Shown in pieces: positions 1 to 9,340 of a stretch of DNA of 37,969 bases. Position numbers and translations under genes: made by a program. Below the pieces are notes generated by a model that did not search any database, had not been told where the DNA came from, and was given only the letters and a program-made list of their open reading frames with translations. Position 1 is the stretch's first letter; each line of letters opens with the position of its first letter. The stretch covers positions 6,270 to 44,238 of the forward strand of contig BRYA01000780.1 in assembly GCA_030267965.1 (NCBI GenBank), read 5' to 3'. Origin of the DNA: Triparma columacea (Eukaryota; Sar; Bolidophyceae; Parmales; Triparmaceae).

Positions 1-39
1 CACCACCCCCCCCTCCCCCCCTCCCCCCCTCCCGCACAG
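1..39 (+). other. Possible 3' end of an intron (C-rich tract plus CAG)
   Basis: The window opens with a nearly pure pyrimidine tract ending in GCACAG at position 39, like the 3' splice sites of other introns here. If it is an acceptor, the gene that follows continues an upstream exon outside the window. No branch point is visible in so short a stretch. Confidence 0.4.
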
Positions 40-42
40 AAC

Positions 43-543
43 ATGGCAATTCATGAGCTCGCCCTTCTCGTGTCCTTCTACGACGTAACCGTGGACAACA
101 TCTTGTCCGTCTCCGCCGATAAGGATTTCTCATCTTGCCAGACTCTCCCTTGTCCTAGCGGTTCGGAGTTCACTGACTTTGACAAGATAAAGTTCACGGT
201 AACGACGAAGAACGGCAAGAAGGTATCCGTGTCCGCCGACCGTTGCGGCGGTGACGTGAGCTGGGCCACCGTAACCGACCCTACCGGCGAAGAGGTTTTC
301 AGGTATTACATGCCTGACGAGGAGGACGAGGCCATGGTTACGTCGCTTCGGGCTCGGTTCCCGGACGCCATGCCGTACTTCCTCCCGCAGCACCCGGACT
401 ACATAACGGTGAAGGAGAGGGTTGCTGATTTGTGCGCAAACGGGGGAGAGGCGGAGGGGATTGCCACGATTGATATTGCGGTGGAGACACTTAAGGTTGC
501 AGAGTACCTTACACCGGAACTTACGAGGCAGCTACTTGAATAG
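43..543 (+). CDS. Unrecognised protein, possibly the last exon of a gene starting outside the window
   Basis: An open frame of 166 codons from ATG 43 to TAG at 541-543. I do not recognise a family. The protein is acidic and soluble-looking, with a valine/threonine-rich first half that could form beta strands (residues about 45-90) and a leucine-rich helical-looking end (about 130-166). No transmembrane segment or convincing signal peptide is seen. The two bases before the ATG codon extend an open frame back to a putative acceptor at 38-39, so the true N-terminus may lie upstream and the ATG may be internal. It converges on the minus-strand gene at 669-1451. Overlapping open frames on both strands are shorter and give no domain, so this frame is preferred. 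Confidence 0.5.
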   Translation: MAIHELALLVSFYDVTVDNILSVSADKDFSSCQTLPCPSGSEFTDFDKIKFTVTTKNGKKVSVSADRCGGDVSWATVTDPTGEEVFRYYMPDEEDEAMVTSLRARFPDAMPYFLPQHPDYITVKERVADLCANGGEAEGIATIDIAVETLKVAEYLTPELTRQLLE

Positions 544-668
544 GCGAAAAGCAGGGCGGGGGGGAGGGGATTCATGTAAATTGTTGTTGGGGAGAGGGAA
601 TTCACATTACTGTAGTAATTAAGAAAACAGATGGTTCAGCAGGAAAAAATCCGGGACCACCCCCCGCG

Positions 669-1451
669 TCATTCCTTATCTTTTTCCCCTTTCATCTTCT
701 CCTCAAGAGCCTTGAACTTGTCTAACAAAGGGTCGCTCTGCTCAAGCTTAAGCCCCCCCAAACCCCCCACTTCTCCGTTCAATCCATCCACCAAACTCTC
801 CGCCGCGATTTTTTTAATCGAATTCTCCACCTCAACCGCCCTAATCTGCATCGCCGCCACGTTATCCTCCATCTTCTTCAGCCTCTCCATCTCCCCCGCC
901 GCCCCCTTCAGCGCATTGACCAGGTTTTCCTTCGCCCTCTCCCTCCTCAACAGAGCATCTTTTGCGCCCTCGTCGTCACCCATAGTAAGCATCACCTTCG
1001 CCTTATCTGTCAAGCTCGTCTGCTCCCCATCCAACCTCCTCGCGAGCTCCTGGAAGCTCCTCAATGCGTCCCTAACTAGACCCTCAGCCTCCTCAGCCCT
1101 CTTCAGGTCCAAAGCCACTTCCTCAGCCGCCCTCAACATATCCTTAGTGAGACCCTTAGACCGAAGCTCCCTCGTCACGGCCGCGTCGAGGTTGGCGCGC
1201 TGCCCCGCGGACGCCCCCAGTTGTGCCCCGAAGAGGGCGCCAAAGGGACCTAATAAAAGACCACCGAGGACTGCACCGGCGGCAGTGGCGCCACCACTTC
1301 GGACGATATCCTCATTCTCGGGACTCTTCTCGTACAACGAAAACCGAGAGACGCGGGATGGAGGCAGGGAGACGGAAGGGGTGACAAAGCCGTAGCTTGA
1401 AAGTGAAAAGCACAGTAGAACTGCAACAAGGGAGATTAAAAACTGCACCAT
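669..1451 (-). CDS. Plastid-targeted coiled-coil protein, PspA/IM30(VIPP1)-like
   Basis: A single-exon gene of 260 aa. Residues 1-20 form a hydrophobic signal peptide (MVQFLISLVAVLLCFSLSS), followed by YG-FVTPS: a phenylalanine just after the likely cleavage site, then a Ser/Arg-rich stretch. That is the bipartite signal for secondary plastids. Residues about 52-80 are a Gly/Ala-rich segment like a glycine-zipper membrane hairpin (GAVLGGLLLGPFGALFGAQ). From about 85 to 240 the protein is a long charged coiled coil. One piece (KVMLTMGDDEGAKDALLRR) resembles the PspA/IM30 pattern in which a helix carries 'A-G-D/E-D-x-A-x-x-A-L-x-R'. PspA-family proteins remodel or protect membranes, and VIPP1 acts on thylakoids; that role is inferred here. 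The Gly-zipper is not typical of IM30, so a different membrane-anchored coiled-coil protein is possible. Confidence 0.6.
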   Translation of the reverse strand: MVQFLISLVAVLLCFSLSSYGFVTPSVSLPPSRVSRFSLYEKSPENEDIVRSGGATAAGAVLGGLLLGPFGALFGAQLGASAGQRANLDAAVTRELRSKGLTKDMLRAAEEVALDLKRAEEAEGLVRDALRSFQELARRLDGEQTSLTDKAKVMLTMGDDEGAKDALLRRERAKENLVNALKGAAGEMERLKKMEDNVAAMQIRAVEVENSIKKIAAESLVDGLNGEVGGLGGLKLEQSDPLLDKFKALEEKMKGEKDKE

Positions 1452-1698
1452 CAGAATTAACGCACTTTAACAAATATGTAGAGCTCAAACTTGCTTCAAA
1501 AGAAGATCAATTGACTGATATTTAACCTCAATTTGTTTGTCATTCTTCTTTTTGGTGAGTTCTTGCAATCTCAATAATCTTACCGCACAATTCCTCTATA
1601 CGTGAGGATGTAAATCACTCATAAAATACCCCGTGTACCAATGAATTCCCTCTAACCCTCACTAAAAAACAAATTCCACAGGTCACTCACGTCCATCA
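1452..1698. promoter_or_regulatory. Divergent promoter region between the PspA-like gene and the CWF19L1-like gene
   Basis: 247 AT-rich bases separate two divergent start codons, in contrast to the GC-rich coding sequence on both sides. Both promoters must lie here or within the genes. No clear TATA box could be assigned. A pyrimidine-rich run sits just before the plus-strand ATG at 1699. Confidence 0.5.
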
Positions 1699-4637
1699 AT
1701 GAGCCCTCCTAGGAAAGAGAAGGTCCTCGTGGTTGGCTCGGTATCGTCATCGTTGAAAGCCCTCGCGGCAAAGCTCAACACACTGAACACTTCGAAGTCC
1801 GGTCCCTTTGACGCCTGCTTTTGCACCGGCCCCTTCTTCTCCTCTAACGACGATGAGGTCAACGCCCTCCTTGATGGGACCACCGTTTTCCCCATCCCGG
1901 TTTACTTCCAAGACATCGGCGTTCCCACAAAGGCGGTGGGGAAAATATTGGAGGATGCCACGAATCCTTACAATCCTCCTCCTCCGAACGGGATCATCAG
2001 GATTGGTGAGTGCCCCCCTTCTCTTCCTCCTTCCTCCTCCCTCCTCCCTCCTCCCCCCCCCCCTAATACCGTACTTACCCCCCCCCTCCCTCCTTCGCAG
2101 CAAACAACGTCCACTTCCTCGGCTCCAAGTGCGGCCTCACCACTGTGAACAAACTCGTCGTGAGTTGGATTGCCCCTCAGGCCACCTCAGCCGAGATCGA
2201 GACCGTTCGTAAGATGTCCAACCACGGCTCCTACCTCGGCTGCGACATCTTTCTCTCTTCCGAGTGGCCCCAGTCCATCCTCTCAATAATTCCCCAGGAG
2301 ACTCGAGTTAAGCTGAATGATGCAACCGGCACTAATGACTTCAGTGACGTGTCAACCTTCGGGGACTGCGACATCGCGGATCTCGCCGCGGCTGTGAGGC
2401 CGAGGTACCACTTCGCTACTACGCACGGGGTGTTCTGCCAGGCCCCGGTGTACAGGAACATAGGATCAGGTGAGAGTGGACTAGAGAGGCACCAAGCACG
2501 ACACTTCAATCACTAACGCAACCTTCTCCTCACTCCCACAGGCGGAACAGCCCACGACCGCCTCTTTCATGGGACTCGCTTCATTGCTCTTAATGGTGTT
2601 CTCCCCAAACCTGACAAGGACAAAATGAAGAAGTGGATCCACGCCATTGGAATCGAGACTCTCACCCAGATGGAGCGCGGGGTCCTTCTGAAGGAGGCCC
2701 CCAACACCGTCGACTCCCCCTACACTGGGGAGACATTCGAGAAGGTAAACGCGTCCGGCGCCTCCAGCAACGCGACCTACGGCGTCTCCGCCTCTTCAGC
2801 CAGGATGATGATGGCGTCAGACGCGCAGTCTGAGCAGTTCCGGTGGGCAGGACGCGGGGTAGATAATAATGCTCAGAACAAGCGCAGGCGAGAGGTGAGA
2901 CCTGGGAGGCGAAATATCGGCAACGCAGCAAATAAAAACAAGCGGAGCTAAGTGCCACGTCAAGCTCGGTACACCTCTAACGCAAACCCTTCCGCCCCTT
3001 GCTTCGCCCACCCTCGTAGGCCATGGAATCCAACGACGGGCCCGACCCAAATGCCGACACCCTTCACATTTCGGGTCTGAACAAGGACCCCGGAGGTGTC
3101 ATCAACCCCAACTCCATTTTGGGGGCCATCGCCAACTCCGACGCTGTCGAGTCCGTGCGCCTCCCCCCCGGAAAGGCATTCGGCTTCATCCAGTTCAGCT
3201 CCCATGCCGAAGCCGCCAAGACCCTCCAAGCCACCAGCGGCGGCCTCTCCATCTCGGGCGTCTTCCTATCCCTCAAGTGGGCGGCCTCCTCTTCTTCTGG
3301 CGGAGATTCTAAGCGCCCCAGGAAGGAGCAAATTCTAGAGAAGGTGGGAATATACTAGAATTTAGACAACACCCATCCAGCGACCACTAACGCAACCACC
3401 CTTCTCTTGCTTCGCACGTCGCAGGATTGCCCAGACTCCGAGATGCTCTTCTTCACTTACCCCAAAACCGTACCAGCAATCATGTTCCAAGAGTGCGCGG
3501 AAAATCTCCGCAAGCTCGCCGAGAAGCTGCTCGAGAATGCAATCAACGGGGACGGCGCCTCCGAGGACAGGGTCACCGCAGAAACCGAGCCTGCCCTCGT
3601 GGTCCAGTCGAAGTTGGCCCTAGGCAAGGGCTTCGGCTTCCTCAGCTTTGCATCCCACGCTGCCGCAGCTATGGCTATCGCCGCAATGACAGGCGGCACG
3701 GACGGAGGTCTCGTCGCGGAGGACGAAATTGGGTCACAGCCCGTACTGAAAAACACCGGCATCTACTGGTCCAAGGCCGAGAAGTTCTCGTCGAGCGACC
3801 AGCAGGACATCGTTGGGCTCGACTTTCAGCGCGTTCGCTACCCCGAGGACCCCCGCGAGGACTGCTGGTTTTGCCTTGCCTCTGAGTGCTGCGAGAAGCA
3901 CTTCATCGTATCCGTTGGCGAGACTGCCTACGTCGCCATGCCCAAGGGCCCTATCAACGACAACCACTCCCTCATCATCCCAGTCGTTCACGAGAAAAAG
4001 GGAGCGCTTTGCGGATCAGCGGCGAAGGAGGTGGAGGAACTTAAGGAAAAGCTTATAGGCCACGCGAAAGCGGAGGGGAGAGAGGTGAGAATGGGAGAGA
4101 AGCAAGGAGAGCATTATAAAATACTTGGAGCACACTTAACGCAAACCGCTCTTTCGCTCGCTCGCCGCCGCACTGTTTCGCTTGTCGCAGCTTTTCGTGT
4201 TTGAGAGGAACATCGCGACAAAGGGAGGGTACCACCCACACGTTCAATGCATACCCATGGAAAAAGAACACGCCAAGAAGCTCTCGGAAGTCGTGAGATT
4301 CGCCTGCCAGAGGTCTGGGATCAACATGAGGGAAGTTCAAAATGATATCGGAGTCAAGACCATCATCAATAATCTCGAGGAAGGCGAGGGGTACTTCTAC
4401 ATGGAAGTTCCGTCAGTTACCGGAGAGCCCAAGAAGCTGATTTACGTCCACCAGCGAGGTGATAAGTTCAACAAGGTACCGATCCAGTTCGGAAGGGAAC
4501 TCGCCGCGGTGGCGATGGGATCCCCAGAGCGCCACCACTGGAAGGCCTGCGTGGTGTGCAAGGACGAGGAGACGTCGACCACGATGAAATACCGCGAATC
4601 TCTTTCGAAGTTCGAGGAGGAAGCTAAGAAAGTGTGA
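1699..4637 (+). CDS. CWF19L1: CWF19-like protein 1 (Drn1/CwfJ family) with two inserted RRM-like domains
   Basis: Six exons: 1699-2005, 2101-2469, 2542-2894, 3020-3343, 3425-4084 and 4191-4637; 819 aa. All joins keep frame at GTGAG/GTGGG donors and YAG acceptors. Residues about 1-225 are the metallophosphatase-like N-terminal domain (GPFDACFCTGPFF, GCDIFLSSEWP, RPRYHFA). Residues about 590-735 match the HIT-like CwfJ C-terminal domain 1 (CWFCLAS, EKHFIVSVG, NDNHSLIIPV) and about 735-819 domain 2 (NIATKGGYHPHVQCIPM). Yeast Drn1 and CWF19L1 work with the lariat-debranching enzyme and late spliceosomes. Two RRM-like segments lie between: about 347-425 (DTLHISGL, GKAFGFIQFSSHAEA) and about 455-560 (EMLFFTYP, GKGFGFLSFASHAAA). 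They make it much longer than the roughly 540-residue animal protein. An AATAAA at 4657-4662 follows the stop. Confidence 0.88.
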
Positions 4638-4681
4638 AGCGTCGTTTTTGCACAACAATAAAAGCATGTATATTTGCCCGG

Positions 4682-7600
4682 TTAGGCCTCTGGATTAGCG
4701 TACTGGTATTTCGCATTGTCATTCCAAAAGTCCCCAAAGTCACTGTCACATTCACTCCCCTCCAATGCTTTCCCTTGCCGACCTTCTTCGGCCCAAAACG
4801 ACTGACTCCCCCCCAAGTCCCCGTCGAACTCCAGCTCTCTTACGTCTTGGCTTAGCTCCTCTTTTTCCACATCGAGCCCATCCAGCTTGGCAGTCACAAC
4901 GGCATCGTACGCATTGCGATCCTTCGGAGCAACGTAGACCAGGCCCATTAGTTTGAAAATATCCTCCTCCGTCTTTGCGGGCAGCGATGGACCCTGGCTC
5001 ACCACGTGACTCTCCCCATTTATCCTTTTCCTCATTGTCTCGAACAGGCCGTCATCGCTCAAGCTGTACCCTACCGTCTTGGCATATAACCTCATGGACC
5101 TGTTGAAGTAGGCGTTGCCGGTGAAGTAGAGCTGTGCAAAGGGCAGCTGGTGGCGTGGATAAAACTTTATGTCGATCCTTTTGTGCACCCCGTTGAGCTG
5201 ACAGACTCCCATGTAGGATTGCTTATCTCTGTTCTTATTAATCCCCGGAAGTTTCTCTACGCCTTTCGTTAGGGCATGCTCCTCACTGCCGAATTTGTCT
5301 TCACTTTCACCCTTGTACCACCTCGACCTGTCGTATTGATCCGCAAACCTCTTCTCTCTGTTGGGCATACTCAAATGATCAGTCATGAATCCCTCCTTTT
5401 CGAGCTTGACGACGAGCTGCTCGAGGATGTTTCGGGGGGTATTGTCAACGAATTTTTCGTTGGTTATCAAGCAGTCTACGTCGTGACCTGACAGAGCGCC
5501 CCTCCTGTAGCTCCCCATAATATCGAGATCAGTGCCCGGACAGAGCTCGTTCACGGCCTTCCTTACGGTTTCCCCGATCTTGGCGATGTCAGCTCTGTCG
5601 ATTGGTTTCAATAAATCCTCGTAAACCCTCAGGCCGATTTCCTGCTGGTCAGTGAGACTGACTCTCCCCTCGCGGAACTCCCTTCTTAGGTCCTCAATCG
5701 TCTTGATCCCCTGATTGACGAGAATTTTCGCTGTCTTCGCCCCCAATCCCCAAACCTTCGAAATGACGCTCATCGCTTGTCTCGTCTCATCCTTCTTGAA
5801 CGCCTCCAACCTGGTGCTTTTCCCAGTGACAGCAAACTCGCGTATCTTGTGCATCGTCTCTTTTCCAATACCTTTACACATTCCGAGAGCCTGGAAGTTT
5901 TCTTCGTTGTCTTTGTCCAGGGGAAGGGAGAATCTCTGAACAACTTGGCTCGCCTTCTTGTAATTGTAGGTCCGCCATTTGTCTTGTTTATTATTGTCTC
6001 CCTCCGCATGAGCCTTCGACAGGTCATTCAGAAAATTGGCGATTTTTTGGTTGCAAGCAAAGGGTCCCTGACCTCCCCCCTCCCCCCCGTTCCTACGACT
6101 AACCTTAGAGGTCGTGCTTGCGGATGCCAAGGACACGGCTTCTAAGCTATTGGGGTGTGGTGCAGGCCGCTGACAGGCCCATTTTGAGGTATCGGTCAAG
6201 TTACTTCTGCGTTCCTTCGCTGCTTGGATCTTTGGGTCGCTAGCCTTGGTGATTAAAGGCGAAGTAGTAACCTCGGGGGTGGGGACCCTTACATGAAGAC
6301 CTGTCCTCTCCTGAACAATAGCGTTGACTTCGCGCTGCAGTTCGTCTTCCCATTTGAAAAAATTGCACTTGTCCTTTCGATTGGTTATGCAGCAGCTAAA
6401 GTAATTTCTACCTTGGTTCCCATTTTTGTTTGATTTGCACGTTCTCCTGAGTGTGGGCAACGGTTTTGCGCATCTGCACTTAGGAACTGGAACTGGAACT
6501 GCCGCCATTGTTTTAGCAGGCGAGTCCTTCTGTGCGGAGCGTTGTGGCGAAGCATGATTTAGGGGAGACGGCTGGGTGGACTTTACCTGCGACAGGGAAA
6601 GAGCGCGGAGAGTCGTAAGAGGGCTGTGTTGTAATTGCGCGATGAAACTGCATCTCCTCCATTCTTACCTCATCCATCCATTGCATAAAACTGCACTGTC
6701 GTGGCACATCTTCGAGCCCACACTTGAAGAAAGTCCGCCCAAAGTGTTTGCTATCTTTTCTTTGGCAGCTGCTTAGAATCGCAGGCTTGCGGTCTTCACA
6801 GTGACAGAGTGGAGGCTCCAAGCACTTGGCGGGGGACAGCCTCTGTTGCAAATCCAGGGGCTTTAGTACTCCGAGATTTATGCACCTCTTTATGATAATC
6901 TTTTCAGTCTGCAATGAGCGAAGCCAGTCGCGAAAGGGGTTTCGTATTGTGGTTGGCTAAGATATAGCGCCGTATGACGAGCGTATAATCACACTCGCGA
7001 CGCTCTTTAACTTTCTGGCAAGTCTCACCTCCTCATCTATCTGAAACTCGTCAATAACTGTTCCGTCGGCGGAAGCTGCAGCAGCTGTAAGATTCGATAT
7101 CGAGTGGAAGGGCGGATCGAGTGGCAACAGGGTATCGTTGCCGGTAGCTGCAACGAGAGAAGCGACAAGCACGAAGTTTTGAAAATACACTATGTTAGTG
7201 TCGTCGCTACACTCCTCTGCTTCGCTAATCGTCTCATCTTACCTCCCTCGTCCATCTTAACCACCCCGACACCTCCACGTTGCTCCCCAATCGCTCTGCC
7301 CCCACCATCACTACCCCCCCCCCCTACTGCTGTCGCTCTATGCGCAGTTATGTTCGCAATTATCGGGTTATTGATCGAAGCCGCCGAGATCTTGGTGGTG
7401 TCAGGGAAGTTACAAAAATTAGCTGTTGTCTCGCGCTGTGAACGAAAGGAGTTAGTGCTACTTTTGTTCATTCTGCTTCATACATCACCGTCCTCACCTT
7501 TTTGGCAATCCACCCCCCCCCGGAGTCCGCAGGGGTCCTTCGTTTCTTTGACTTTCTTGGGATAATTTGCCCCTGCCACATGTGGTCCTCGATCAAAGGT

Positions 7601-9079
7601 AGCGTCGGTCCTGGTGACTTGGTCAGTGCTGTCACCCACTGATCAGTGGTGATCAGCACCTTCTTCTCTTCAAGGTAGGTGGATAGCTGCGATGAGCGAA
7701 TTGGATACCGTGAGATAAGTCGTCGCTCCACTTTCTCTTTTCTGTCCCTTCTCACCTCCTCAAACGTCCTGTAGCCAAGTTTTGCCACGACGCTCTCTTT
7801 CGAAACAGAAGAGTCGACCACCAAGTGAGTTGCCGTCGCCACAGAGTCAACGAACCCGATGGTAAATTCAGGGCGATCCGAAAGTGGCGACTTCTCAACA
7901 GCTTGAGTTAGAACTTTTATACGGTTTAGAGACATGCAGTTCCCGCAATTGAGCATGAAAAGTCTCATCGCAACGGGCAATGCAGCGGGTGGAGGGATTG
8001 GAAGATTGTGCGAAGGTGGCGGTGGCAGCTGCGGCAGTGATGGTACCAGCAGGGCCGGCTTCTGAGGCTGGCTCAGAGAGCATTGGGTCTCACTGTCGCT
8101 CTCACTCGGGGGGACCATGGGCGACAGGGGTTCGGGGGCGGCAGGGTGAAGAGCGTTGGTGGTGGAAGGAAAGTTAGAAGGAGCAGGGGCAGTAGAGGGA
8201 ATGGGCGCGATAGAGGGGGGGGGGCGGTAGAAGAAGGAAGAAGAAGGACCTATCGCAACTGGAGGACGCACCGACGCTGATGGTTGAGCTACAACAGGCT
8301 TGGCAGGTTGAGCTACAACAGGCTTTGCAGGTTGAGCTACAACCGGCTTGGCATTTCCTTGACTTGATGCAACCAACGCTGATGCTGCATCCTCTTGACT
8401 TGACTCATCAAGGACTGTCGCCATGAGCACCCCCTCAACTCCAACACCGTCCTTAACCTACAAAGGGGACGTAGAAGGGTCAGTATTTGAGCAACAACGA
8501 AGACAAAAGGGAAAACGACGACGTGAAACCTACCTCAATTCTCAACCTTCCTCCCAAACCCCACATCAAAGGACCCTTCCAGCCGCCTTCACCAGGCTTT
8601 ATCGACGAGAACACCCTCTCTCCATCTACAGATATATAAGAATCAAGGTTATTACCCTTCCCGTACAGGTGGACGACGGGGTTAGCCTGGGTTCCTGCAG
8701 TTGAGATTCTGACCATTTCTCTACTACAACCTCTTGACCCGATATCCGACATCACCCGACAAGACTCGCACATCATTCCAATACGTATCAACCGCGTTTT
8801 GAAGAACTGCTCAAGGTTTGTGAAACCCCTATTATCATTGTTAGGAGCTCCACACTTTTTCGGGCAAGCTAATATTGTGGCAGATACGAATTCATACCGA
8901 CCCATCGTCGTCACTTGGCCGATAATATCATTGATATTACATATCGTGTCCTTAGAACTCAACTCAGAAACCGACAAAGCCTGATTTCGGTCGATTTCTC
9001 TGCCTGAACTGACGCCGTCATCTGAGGAGGGCCAAATTGGGAGCCAGCGGATGAATTTTACTCTCAAAGGTGGAGTCAT
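4682..9079 (-). CDS. Family X DNA polymerase (Pol lambda/beta-like) with BRCT-like region and two GRF zinc fingers
   Basis: Six exons, transcribed from 9079: 9079-8534, 8457-7498, 7435-7243, 7147-7029, 6908-6669 and 6529-4682; 1301 aa. Every join preserves frame, with ACTAAC branch points in two introns. In order: residues 1-182, an unrecognised domain with spaced cysteines (CPKKC, CESC); about 190-345, a Pro-rich linker with AKPVVAQP repeats; about 346-465, a BRCT-like segment (ATHLVVDSSV, VLITTDQWVTAL); about 640-685 and 703-745, two GRF zinc fingers (CHC...GRTFFKC...CSFMQW and CRC...GRNYFSC...CNFFKW); then the polymerase. The 8-kDa lyase part keeps a Schiff-base lysine position (GKETMHK, K914). 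The palm has GSYRRG and the metal-binding aspartates D1036, D1038 (HDVDCL) and D1139 (RIDIKFYP), with the LYFTGN motif after. These enzymes fill gaps in base-excision and end-joining repair; GRF fingers bind single-stranded DNA. Exon 1 is the least certain exon. Confidence 0.85.
8282..8353 (-). repeat. Three tandem 24-bp repeats coding for AKPVVAQP
   Basis: Three near-identical 24-base copies (8282-8305, 8306-8329, 8330-8353), differing by one base each, lie in exon 2 of the polymerase gene. They encode an eight-residue Lys/Pro/Val/Gln repeat in the linker before the BRCT-like segment. The unit is a multiple of three, so copy-number change would keep frame. Confidence 0.9.
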
Positions 9080-9340
9080 AGCTCGTTCTCAACCCAAATA
9101 GATACTGAGCGTGGAGGGATACTTCTCACGACTTATGTAACAAAAAAGGGTTTTTGGTTTTTTTTGAGTTGATTAAGTCTTGGTAATAAACCAAACATTC
9201 TCAGTCTTTAATCGTCCTACAACCCTTACTACACACTCACAGTCGCCAGACATCATATATACTGCATACCACTGCAATATAAGGACATCGACTCACAATC
9301 AGTCCCTAATTTGAATTGTTGACTGACGAGAAACCATCTC
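9080..9340. promoter_or_regulatory. Divergent promoter region, polymerase gene and antiporter gene
   Basis: 261 AT-rich bases between divergent start codons at 9079 (minus) and 9341 (plus). It has T-rich runs around 9145-9165 and TATATA-like sequence around 9255-9262, the latter about 80 bp before the antiporter ATG. No specific factor site is assigned. Confidence 0.45.

Noticed and set aside
631..1395. 254-codon plus-strand frame opposite the PspA-like gene
   Set aside because: Low-complexity Ser/Ala/Pro product that is the mirror of a coiled-coil gene with a clear signal peptide on the other strand.
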